14,046 bases of DNA, taken from positions 1-14,046 of the forward strand of contig JAEYON010000140.1 in assembly GCA_023411645.1 (NCBI GenBank), in the 5' to 3' direction. The notes beneath the pieces are model-generated. The model had not been told where the DNA came from. It searched no databases and saw nothing but the letters and a program-made list of their open reading frames with translations. Shown piece after piece: positions 7,241 to 13,510 of this stretch (the first letter of the stretch is position 1; every line of letters starts with the position of its first letter). Origin of the DNA: Bacillota bacterium (GTDB lineage: Bacteria > Bacillota > Clostridia > Acetivibrionales > DTU013). Position numbers and translations under genes: made by a program.

Positions 7241-8248
7241 CTATTTTGCATTCGCTGATGCCTTTTCAATGATTGTCAGGAAATCGGTAATGTGTACCGT
7301 AACCGAGCTAGTCAGCTCAGAAGCAGTTGGAACACCTTCTGCGTTGACAGCAACACCTTTGACCTGAGCCACTGTCTTACCGACAGTATATGCCGCAAAT
7401 GCTGCAGCCTGCTCGTTCCATTCCTTCTTTATACCCGAAGCCTTTTTCATTCCGTATGCATCACCGAGCTCGTTTTTCGTCTTGAGCTCACCTGCAATAT
7501 CAGAAGTGATTTTGCCGTCTGTAGTAAAACTCACGTTGGACTGGGAAGAGTCAATCACAGAGCTAGTGATTTTGCCGTCCGCAGCAAAGGTAGTTGCAGT
7601 ATACATGGAATATGCCTGTGCAAGACCTTCCTTCTCAGCAGTTGCATCTGTTGATTTGTTTATCGTGGTTACGACGCCAAGTCCGAGCTTGTCGCCTGCC
7701 TTCGCACCCAGATCCTTTGCATTGTTTACTGCTTTTTCGATTGCTGCCGTCAGGTCGGTGATATGGACCGTTACGGAAGAAGTGAGATCCGAACCTGTAG
7801 GAACGCCTTCAGCGTTGATTGCGATCCCTTTGACCTGCTCAAGCGTCTTGCCGACCACATAAGCTGCAAATGCATCCGCCTGCTCGTTCCATTCCTTCTT
7901 TATACTCGAAGCCTTTTTCATCCCATAAGCTTCGCCAAGCTCCTTCTTAGTCTTAAATTCATTGTCAAGTGGAGTTGTAACCTTTCCTTCCGCAGAAAAA
8001 TTGATCTTTGTCTGTGCAACGTCAATATCACACTTCAAAATTTTCCCGTCCTTATCAACCATAACTGCCGCGACGGTTGAATCTACCTGTGCAAGTCCTT
8101 CCTTCTCTGCGGTAACATCTGTTGACTTAGCAATGGATGACACGACGCCTAAACCAGTTTTTACAGCACCTCCTGTTGCGTTGCCGCAGCCTGCAAGCAT
8201 TACAACAGCCATAGTCAACATAAGAACCAATGCAATAATTTTTTTCAT
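7241..8248 (-). CDS. Two-repeat secreted lipoprotein, candidate flavinylated EET electron carrier (PplA-like role)
   Basis: A 335-residue lipoprotein: Lys-rich start, hydrophobic core, lipobox LAGC with Cys21. The rest is two tandem repeats, about residues 33-180 and 190-335, offset by exactly 157 residues. Each runs GLGVV-ST-TAEKEGLAQ, a beta-rich part, LG-AYGMKKAS-IKKEWNEQ, VGKT--QVKG, and then TSSVTVHITD with a final helix. The end resembles FMN-binding domains, where D-x-x-S-G-A-T carries FMN on Thr; here the motif reads DLTSSVT (Thr160) and ELTSSVT (Thr317). Together with the nearby apbE this suggests a double-flavin carrier, a role played by PplA in Listeria; flavinylation itself is inferred. 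The ATG at 8248 has GGAGG 7 nt upstream and gives the signal peptide; 46 upstream codons from 8386 would bury it and overlap eetB. The gene follows eetB by 35 nt. Confidence 0.85.
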   Translation of the reverse strand: MKKIIALVLMLTMAVVMLAGCGNATGGAVKTGLGVVSSIAKSTDVTAEKEGLAQVDSTVAAVMVDKDGKILKCDIDVAQTKINFSAEGKVTTPLDNEFKTKKELGEAYGMKKASSIKKEWNEQADAFAAYVVGKTLEQVKGIAINAEGVPTGSDLTSSVTVHITDLTAAIEKAVNNAKDLGAKAGDKLGLGVVTTINKSTDATAEKEGLAQAYSMYTATTFAADGKITSSVIDSSQSNVSFTTDGKITSDIAGELKTKNELGDAYGMKKASGIKKEWNEQAAAFAAYTVGKTVAQVKGVAVNAEGVPTASELTSSVTVHITDFLTIIEKASANAK

Positions 8249-8283
8249 AAATAAACCTCCATCAAATAAAATAGTTTCAATTA

Positions 8284-8835
8284 TTAACCCAGTCTCTTCA
8301 GAGCCGGTATAATAAACCTCAGAAGCGTGGCTGTAATGATGCCTGCCAAAACTCCGGAAACAAGCAGGACAGGCAGATACGCCCACATATACATACCCGC
8401 GTAGATCACCGTTATTGCAGTAAATTGCCCCAAATTATGGGCAATCGCCCCGAATATGCTAAGCAGCATGTAAGATATCCGCTCTCGCGAAATGATCAAC
8501 AGCAGCAGCATAACCGTCAATGATAGTATCCCACCTGATAAACTCAGTATTCCTGCGATCAGCCCCCTTGTCATAAATACAAACAACGCCTTCAATACTG
8601 CTATGGAGTAAGCCTGACCCTTATTAAGAAAAATCATGGCATACATCACAGCAATGTTCGATAATCCGAATTTTACGCCGGGTACAGGCAACGGCAGCGG
8701 TGGTAATGCATTCTCTGCTATCGTCAGAACTATCGCAAGCGCGAATATCAGGCCTGCGTGGACCAAGCGCCGGGTCATGTCTTCTCTGCCTGTTGACTCT
8801 CTATCTTCCGACAATAATGTCCGGATCCTCTTCAT
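8284..8835 (-). CDS. eetB: Gx-family membrane protein, EetB-like
   Basis: A 183-residue hydrophobic protein of the Gx transporter family, often annotated as heptaprenyl diphosphate synthase component I. The family signature is clear: LTIAENALPPLPLPVPG followed by VKFGLSNIAVMYAM (about residues 40-70), then several membrane segments (about 77-92, 97-118, 120-140, 148-172) including GAIAHNLGQF. In Listeria the equivalent EetB works with EetA in passing electrons from demethylmenaquinone to extracytosolic acceptors; its exact chemistry is unresolved. The start at 8835 has a GGGGGAG site 4 nt upstream and overlaps the eetA 3' end by 35 nt, implying translational coupling. ATG at 8778, which would begin MTRRLVHAG and is closer to the usual family start, is an alternative with a weaker ribosome binding site. 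Confidence 0.85.
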   Translation of the reverse strand: MKRIRTLLSEDRESTGREDMTRRLVHAGLIFALAIVLTIAENALPPLPLPVPGVKFGLSNIAVMYAMIFLNKGQAYSIAVLKALFVFMTRGLIAGILSLSGGILSLTVMLLLLIISRERISYMLLSIFGAIAHNLGQFTAITVIYAGMYMWAYLPVLLVSGVLAGIITATLLRFIIPALKRLG

Positions 8836-9217
8836 TGCGCTCCCCCCGTGGAACGATTTTCACTACAATCCCGTTGGGCAGACATGCTGCGCTCTGTCCA
8901 ATCATATGCAGCTTTCCTGCGTTGATGCACACCTTATCCGGGCAATCGGATTGAATAAACTGTATATTACCCTCTTCATCCAGTAGGAAAACAACATCTT
9001 CCTCCTGCGCAACAGAGAAAATTCTTTCCTGCCCGACTACCAGCTCCACCGTCTCAACAAGCTCCGAATAGTAGTATATTTCGGCCTTTGCAGCTTTTCC
9101 GGAAAATATGCTGTTATATACAACCCAGAACAAGCCTGCCGCGGCAATGATAACGGCGATTATAATTAGATCAGCTTTCCTGAATAGCTTTGTTTTCACC
9201 TTGCCACTCGTTTTCAT
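8801..9217 (-). CDS. eetA: NusG domain II membrane protein, EetA-like
   Basis: A 138-residue protein with a basic N-terminus, one membrane helix (about 17-38, LIIIAVIIAAAGLFWVVYN) and an extracytosolic NusG_II-like beta domain. Diagnostic residues are DCPDKVC (Cys92 and Cys97), GKLHMIGQSAACLPN (Cys112) and VVKI near 118-121. This CPDKxC...GQ...CLPN pattern typifies the family commonly found beside Gx-transporter and ApbE genes. In Listeria EetA is required with EetB for extracellular electron transfer downstream of the quinone. The three conserved cysteines could support a disulfide or metal role, which I cannot decide. A GAAAGG site lies about 11 nt upstream of the ATG, longer than usual. 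It starts 15 nt after dmkA and overlaps eetB. Confidence 0.87.
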   Translation of the reverse strand: MKTSGKVKTKLFRKADLIIIAVIIAAAGLFWVVYNSIFSGKAAKAEIYYYSELVETVELVVGQERIFSVAQEEDVVFLLDEEGNIQFIQSDCPDKVCINAGKLHMIGQSAACLPNGIVVKIVPRGERNEEDPDIIVGR

Positions 9218-9232
9218 TAGTCTTTAAACCTT

Positions 9233-10141
9233 TCACGCCCCCGGTAATAACGCGCTGATGAAAATCAGTATCGTCGTAGCTCCCATTATAATGATGTAGT
9301 TCATAATAGAAGTTCCGAATGTCGTTGCCTTATCCTGCACCTTCATAAATACATTTATATTCCTCTGCACTATCCAAAGTGTCGGCAAAAGCAGCAGGCA
9401 GATCGGATGCAATATACCAAGCACTACCATAAGAATCATATCAATATAGGTGAGATAATACAGCGCCGCAAAGAGGAGCAGCGCTTTTTTTCCCAGGTAA
9501 TAAGGCAGAGTATAACGCTTTACAGCAACATCCTTCTCTACATCGCAAATATTATTAGCCAGCATGATATTAGCTGTGGTGCAAACAGGAATTATGGACA
9601 AAAGCAGTACTGTTAACACAGGCCACACCATAATTTCCGCGCCAATTTTATCCCAACCGAATTGAAGCGAAAGAAACGTCCCCTCCGGCATATTGATGTA
9701 CAACAGCAGAAACGGGATGAGCAAGCCGTAAAATACCCCTGAAAGCAGTTCTCCCAGCGGTTGCCTTGATATGGGCACAGGTCCGTATGTGTACAGGACT
9801 CCCGCGAGAAAGCAAATGACTCCAAGCAGCAGAACAACGATATCTGTGATATAGGCTAGATACAGACCCAGCGCCGCACTTATTCCAAACAGCACAAAAA
9901 TGATGGCCAGTGCTTTACGCCTTTGGAACTGTAAAATCTGATCATTAGTCCTGGTATCGATGTAATTGTTGATTGCAGTTGTGGTAAGGTCAAAGAGGAA
10001 CATCGAACAGAAAAATACAATAGTCTTCTCCCAATCGATTCTTTGGTCCTTATATACAAGAAATGCTATTGTCATCAAAAAGGCAAATAAGCTTGTTATC
10101 TTAGTCTTGATTTCAACATAGCTTAGAAAACGTTTCAACAC
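9233..10141 (-). CDS. dmkA: UbiA/MenA-type prenyltransferase (demethylmenaquinone synthesis)
   Basis: An integral membrane prenyltransferase of 302 residues that joins a polyprenyl chain to an aromatic ring, in this context 1,4-dihydroxy-2-naphthoate to give demethylmenaquinone. The first Asp-rich motif is NNYIDTRTND (58-67) and the second NNICDVEKDVAVKRYTLP (196-213). Eight or nine membrane helices are visible. The fourth position of the first motif is Asn66 rather than Asp, with Asp67 following. The start is GTG at 10141, because an in-frame TGA lies only three codons upstream; a GGTG site precedes it by about 7 nt. It sits 20 nt after dmkB and 15 nt before eetA. In Listeria the DmkA/DmkB pair makes a quinone used for EET rather than aerobic respiration, and the same division of labour is inferred here. 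Confidence 0.9.
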   Translation of the reverse strand: MLKRFLSYVEIKTKITSLFAFLMTIAFLVYKDQRIDWEKTIVFFCSMFLFDLTTTAINNYIDTRTNDQILQFQRRKALAIIFVLFGISAALGLYLAYITDIVVLLLGVICFLAGVLYTYGPVPISRQPLGELLSGVFYGLLIPFLLLYINMPEGTFLSLQFGWDKIGAEIMVWPVLTVLLLSIIPVCTTANIMLANNICDVEKDVAVKRYTLPYYLGKKALLLFAALYYLTYIDMILMVVLGILHPICLLLLPTLWIVQRNINVFMKVQDKATTFGTSIMNYIIIMGATTILIFISALLPGA

Positions 10142-10161
10142 TGTTATTCACCATATCTTTC

Positions 10162-11133
10162 TTAGAGCGCAGCTGAGCTCTGGAACACACGAAATGCCTT
10201 ATTAAGGATCATTTCAAGACCGTTATGCTTATCTTCGGTAGTATCAAGGCTGTCGAGTATTTTCATATACCTGGCATAATATTTCTTCGCAACCATCCTT
10301 GTAAAGCTCAGGCCACCCATTTCATAAACATACTTGTTGAGCTCTTCTCTGGTTACCTCATTCTTTTGCGTCTTCTCCTTCAACCCCGCATTTTTGCGGA
10401 ACGCCTGAATGATTGGTAAGGTGATTACATTCTTTTCATAATCAGATTGTACCGGCTTCTGTGCAACGCTTTCAGTTGCTTCAAAATCCATACAATCGTC
10501 AATTAACTGGAATATCATCCCGAGAGAACGTCCCATCTTTTTATAAAGCTTGATCTCCGAACGATCACAACCTGAAAGCAGTGCCCCGGCAAAATATGAT
10601 GCCTCAAAGAGCGCAGCAGTCTTTCCGTTTATGATCTTCAGATATTGATAAACCGATAAATTGTAATTTCCGTTATTCACATTCTGTAACAATTCACCTG
10701 AACAGATCTTCAATACATAATCAGGCAGGTCCATTTCCAGATATTCCTTTTTATCCGGTATGGATGCAGCCATCCGCAATGCAACGCTTAAAAGATAGTC
10801 TCCGCAAATCACAGCTGTCCTTTTCCCAAACTTCTTCTGAAGAGTCGGAAGTCCTCGTCGTATATCCGCATCATCGATCACATCATCATGGACAAGCGTG
10901 GCAAGATGCAAAATCTCAATGGCAGCCGCCAGCTTGACAGCACTTGGAGAAATCAGGCCATCCCGGTTCATGGAGCATGTAAGAAGGGACATCGCTCGAA
11001 TGTACTTCCCCTGAGAGAGCGCAAGATGTTCCGTATAACACCGTACTATTCGGGGAGAGGCCGACAGCACACTGTTGACCTCTTCCTTTACGAGCGAAAA
11101 AGCATCTTCGAAATGACAAACCTTATCAGTCAT
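10162..11133 (-). CDS. dmkB: Trans-polyprenyl diphosphate synthase
   Basis: It elongates allylic diphosphates with isopentenyl diphosphate to make the quinone side chain. The 323 residues contain the first Asp-rich motif HDDVIDDADIRRG (DDxxD at 83-87), GDYLLSVALRMA (111-122), GKTAALFEAS (170-179), the second Asp-rich motif IDDCMDFEA (DDxxD at 212-216), and KPVQSDYEKNVITLP (226-240). The usual early GGKRLRP motif is changed to QGKYIRA (41-47), which loses the first Gly and the first Arg. The ATG at 11133 overlaps the end of ndh2 by 8 nt (ATGACTGA) and lacks a strong ribosome binding site, so it is probably translationally coupled. Product chain length cannot be judged reliably. Its partner dmkA follows 20 nt downstream. 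Confidence 0.92.
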   Translation of the reverse strand: MTDKVCHFEDAFSLVKEEVNSVLSASPRIVRCYTEHLALSQGKYIRAMSLLTCSMNRDGLISPSAVKLAAAIEILHLATLVHDDVIDDADIRRGLPTLQKKFGKRTAVICGDYLLSVALRMAASIPDKKEYLEMDLPDYVLKICSGELLQNVNNGNYNLSVYQYLKIINGKTAALFEASYFAGALLSGCDRSEIKLYKKMGRSLGMIFQLIDDCMDFEATESVAQKPVQSDYEKNVITLPIIQAFRKNAGLKEKTQKNEVTREELNKYVYEMGGLSFTRMVAKKYYARYMKILDSLDTTEDKHNGLEMILNKAFRVFQSSAAL

Positions 11134-13180
11134 GATATAAATACCACTTTCTGGCCCATCTTACTGTTTTCCATTTGTTTTTCAGAACCGGCATCACCCA
11201 ATAATCCAACCCAAGTGTTCTTCCGGCGCCAATCAGTAAAGCAATTGCGGCAAATATCATCCAGAATGTCGACAGGTACAGACCTGTGGTAGTGACAAAC
11301 ATTGCTTGAAGTATCAGGGATGCTGCTGATGCCGGAGTCGTAAACAACCCGCCGATCAAAGCAAGACCGATTAGAATTTCTGCAATGACAATAAATATCT
11401 GCATGAACATTTGTACAGATTCATTAGGCAGTATAAGTGTATTAACAAACCATTTCACCAACGGTACATCCAACAGGAAAGCAAAGTCTTCCAGCGTCGA
11501 TTTAATAGGCTCTTTCGCGCTTACAAATATTGCCCTGAACAAGCCAAGAAAGTTGAAGTCAAAAATTGCGGTCCCGGCGCTTGCCACTGCTTCGACGGCT
11601 CCTTCGGCGGCAGCGGTGGCAGAACTCACTGCATCAGTAGCGGCATTGGCCGCACTTGTGGCCGCGCTCACTGCATCAGAAGCGGTATTAGCCGCACCCT
11701 CCGCAGCAGCCGTGGCAGAGCTTGTTCCGTCGGAAGAAGGATTGAGAATGCTCTCATACCAGCCCCATGCCCCGGTAAAAAAGCCGTTCAGCTTCGGAGA
11801 AACAAACCAGCCCTCCAGTATTTTCTTGATGCCTTCAAATACCCAGACAGCTCCAAGGAAAACCCTAAGAGGCATCAGCAGAAAGCTGGGCGTCCTGTTG
11901 GACAAATGTCCTCCCACAAAGCTTCTGCGATTACGGATCGTGAAAAATTCATGTTTAAGATAACTAAATACCTTATTCCAACCAAGCACTTGAATATAGT
12001 AAATGATATTGATAAAATGCTTTGCAAACATTGCCAGAAATGACGGGAGACTGATCATCCTGTTTGGCAGTCCTACATGAGCGACGCCGTAACGTCCGCC
12101 AATACTGACCATGATTCCATGGAATGAGGGCTTATACTCTTCCATTTCCCCTTTTTTTGTAATTGCACAGGAGATATTATGTGCGACAGTATCTGAAGCA
12201 TGTTCGCAGTTTTCAACCACCTGAGGGACGGGTTTTTCCTCCCCCTTAGGTATATAGAGCATATTATCGCCGGCAACATAAACGTGTTCATCATCAACAG
12301 AGCGAAGATATGAATCCAACTGGATACGTCCCCTGGAAGCCGATGTAAGTGTCTGTGCCGCCTTGGTAGTAATATCGGCAGCTTCAACACCTGCGGCCCA
12401 GATGATCGTTCCGGATTTTTCAATAACAGGCTTACCGTCTCTTTCGATTTCTATTGAATCAGTGCCTATATTTACCACATTGGTTTCCAACAATACACGG
12501 ACACCCATTTTGTTCAAACGTCTTTCAGCCTTTGCAGAAAGCCTCTCCGGTAATGCGGGAATCGTTCTTGATAAAACATCAATAACAGAGATAGAGACCA
12601 ATTCCCTTGGTATCTCAAATTTATCACACAATACAGGAACATACTCCGCCAATTCACCCGCCATCTCAACGCCTGTAAAACCTGCTCCGACAACATGGAA
12701 GGTCAGCAGTCTTTTTTTCTCTTCAGGATCCGCTTGCACGACTGCCTTTCTGAAAGTGCTGATTATTTGATCCTTGAGAATGACCGCATCCTCATATGAC
12801 CAGAGCTTAAAGGCATTCTCTGCCGCTCCTGTTACACCGAAATAAGTGGGCTTTGAACCGGCAGACAGCACAAGGTAGTCGTAATCGTATTTCTCCTTGA
12901 TACCGTTAACCGTCTTTTTTTCAAAATCGATGGAGTCAACATAATCGTGCTTAACATCAACCTTCCTGCCTGCGAACACCCTCTTGAGGCTGATCCTCAA
13001 GGATTCCTCATCAACGCGCCCCGCCGCAACCTCATGCAGTTCAGTGAGCATCGTGTGAAAAGGATTTCTATCAATTATTGTGATTGACACATCCTTATCC
13101 TTCTTAAATCTCTTACTGAGCTTCTTAGCAGTCAAAATGCCGGCATAACCAGCTCCAACAATTACTATTTTCGTATACAT
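11126..13180 (-). CDS. ndh2: Type II NADH dehydrogenase fused to a C-terminal DoxX-like membrane region
   Basis: It oxidises NADH via FAD and reduces membrane quinone, without pumping protons in the family. Of 684 residues, 1-350 are the NDH-2 flavoprotein: VGAGYAG (8-14, FAD), VVGAGFTGVEMAGELAE (163-179, NADH), WAAGVEA (261-267) and YVAGDN (301-306). The usual quinone-site AQxAxQ is replaced by PQVVENCEHA (319-328). From about 385 come membrane segments, including RVFLGAVWVFEGIKKILEGW (439-458), typical of DoxX proteins, and later helices near 590-655. An Ala/Ser/Thr-rich linker (about 482-539) interrupts this part. Listeria Ndh2 of the EET system also has an added C-terminal membrane domain. 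The ATG at 13180 has GGAG about 6 nt upstream; the in-frame ATG at 13228 falls inside the promoter spacer. This is the first gene of the operon. Confidence 0.92.
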   Translation of the reverse strand: MYTKIVIVGAGYAGILTAKKLSKRFKKDKDVSITIIDRNPFHTMLTELHEVAAGRVDEESLRISLKRVFAGRKVDVKHDYVDSIDFEKKTVNGIKEKYDYDYLVLSAGSKPTYFGVTGAAENAFKLWSYEDAVILKDQIISTFRKAVVQADPEEKKRLLTFHVVGAGFTGVEMAGELAEYVPVLCDKFEIPRELVSISVIDVLSRTIPALPERLSAKAERRLNKMGVRVLLETNVVNIGTDSIEIERDGKPVIEKSGTIIWAAGVEAADITTKAAQTLTSASRGRIQLDSYLRSVDDEHVYVAGDNMLYIPKGEEKPVPQVVENCEHASDTVAHNISCAITKKGEMEEYKPSFHGIMVSIGGRYGVAHVGLPNRMISLPSFLAMFAKHFINIIYYIQVLGWNKVFSYLKHEFFTIRNRRSFVGGHLSNRTPSFLLMPLRVFLGAVWVFEGIKKILEGWFVSPKLNGFFTGAWGWYESILNPSSDGTSSATAAAEGAANTASDAVSAATSAANAATDAVSSATAAAEGAVEAVASAGTAIFDFNFLGLFRAIFVSAKEPIKSTLEDFAFLLDVPLVKWFVNTLILPNESVQMFMQIFIVIAEILIGLALIGGLFTTPASAASLILQAMFVTTTGLYLSTFWMIFAAIALLIGAGRTLGLDYWVMPVLKNKWKTVRWARKWYLYHD
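11570..11740. repeat. Internal repeats coding for the Ala-rich linker of Ndh2
   Basis: The segment encodes residues about 480-537, almost all A, S, T, N, D, E, G and V. The stretch SSATAAAEGA occurs twice (487-496 and 519-528), and DAV/EAV recurs in TASDAV, AATDAV and VEAVAS. The DNA repeats imperfectly, with units such as CTCACTGCATCAG present twice on the plus strand. Such tracts can change in length by slippage. Confidence 0.7.
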
Positions 13181-13212
13181 CGCCCTCTCCAGAATTTCAT
13201 ATTTGCAAAACA

Positions 13213-13241
13213 ATTTTCTCAAAAACATAGATTACTGTCAA
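13213..13241 (-). promoter_or_regulatory. Main promoter of the EET operon
   Basis: On the minus strand a perfect -35 TTGACA (13236-13241) lies exactly 17 nt from -10 GAAAAT (13213-13218, 4 of 6). Transcription would start near 13206, giving a leader of about 25 nt with the ndh2 ribosome binding site. This also excludes the upstream in-frame ATG at 13228. Confidence 0.75.
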
Positions 13242-13252
13242 CAATTTAACAA
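13235..13252. promoter_or_regulatory. Rex-box-like operator overlapping the EET -35
   Basis: On the minus strand TTGTTAA-ATTG-TTGACAG fits the clostridial Rex consensus TTGTTAA-N4-TTAACAA in the first half exactly and in 5 of 7 positions of the second half. It overlaps the -35 hexamer fully, a typical place for a repressor. Rex senses the NADH/NAD ratio, so control of an NADH dehydrogenase operon would make sense. Binding is inferred. Confidence 0.45.
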
Positions 13253-13352
13253 AATAATATCGAAAAATTTGAATATTAGAATATTTGGTAGAAATATTAT
13301 CTCTACTCATAAGTGTTAATACTATTTTCCCATAAAAAAAGGATTTAAACAC

Positions 13353-13371
13353 AAAAGACGCCTTAAGGGCG
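13353..13371 (-). terminator. Probable terminator after the small ORF / nuclease gene
   Basis: On the minus strand a short GC stem CGCC / GGCG with a 5-nt loop is followed by TCTTTTGTGTTT. It lies immediately after the hairpin at 13373-13398. The stem is only 4 bp, but position and T-rich tail fit termination of the upstream minus-strand genes. Confidence 0.5.
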
Positions 13372-13372
13372 C

Positions 13373-13398
13373 GGCTCAATAGGGAAACTTATTGAACC
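13373..13398. repeat. 11-bp hairpin with 4-nt loop at the small ORF end
   Basis: On the plus strand GGCTCAATAGG-GAAA-CTTATTGAACC pairs over 11 positions with one mismatch and one G-T pair; the minus strand gives the same stem with loop TTTC. It covers the last seven codons and stop of the 28-codon ORF and abuts the terminator-like stem. Confidence 0.6.
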
Positions 13399-13462
13399 AT
13401 ACCCCAAACCGATACGGAAATGAGGTAAGCGAGGCATTATCATTACGATGTTCGTGACCCAT
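13376..13462 (-). CDS. Possible 28-residue small protein
   Basis: A short open frame with ATG at 13462 and a perfect GGAGG (13471-13475) at an ideal 8-nt spacing, starting 48 nt after the nuclease gene stop on the same strand. The peptide begins MGHEHRNDNASL and ends GVWFNKFPY, with a polar N-terminal half and an aromatic, mildly basic C-terminal half; it has no signal peptide. The frame ends inside a hairpin, just before a terminator-like stem. I do not recognise the sequence. It could be a genuine small gene, the remnant of a larger one, or part of a dispersed element. Only the ribosome binding site and position support it. Confidence 0.4.
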   Translation of the reverse strand: MGHEHRNDNASLTSFPYRFGVWFNKFPY

Positions 13463-13510
13463 CGTTCAGCCCTCCAATCTCTATAATATGTCGGAGTTTA
13501 TCTCAGTGAA

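Noticed and set aside
7292..8080. Several plus-strand open frames of 105-126 codons opposite the lipoprotein gene.
   Set aside because: They are shadows of the repeated lipoprotein gene; their own repetition simply mirrors its tandem repeats.
8249..8386. Longer lipoprotein starting at 8386, adding 46 residues.
   Set aside because: It would overlap eetB and bury the lipoprotein signal; the ATG at 8248 has GGAGG and begins a perfect signal peptide.
11570..11740. CRISPR-like or tandem repeat array.
   Set aside because: The repeats are short, imperfect, in frame and encode the Ala-rich linker of Ndh2; there are no regular spacers.
11385..12043. Two long plus-strand open frames (192 and 210 codons), one very Ala-rich.
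   Set aside because: They are antisense to the Ala-rich linker and membrane part of ndh2, where GC-rich repetitive codons keep the opposite frames open; no ribosome binding site or family similarity.
13181..13228. Longer Ndh2 start at an in-frame ATG (13228), adding 16 residues.
   Set aside because: This ATG lies between the -35 and -10 of the promoter, has no ribosome binding site, and the family starts directly with the FAD-binding strand found at 13180.
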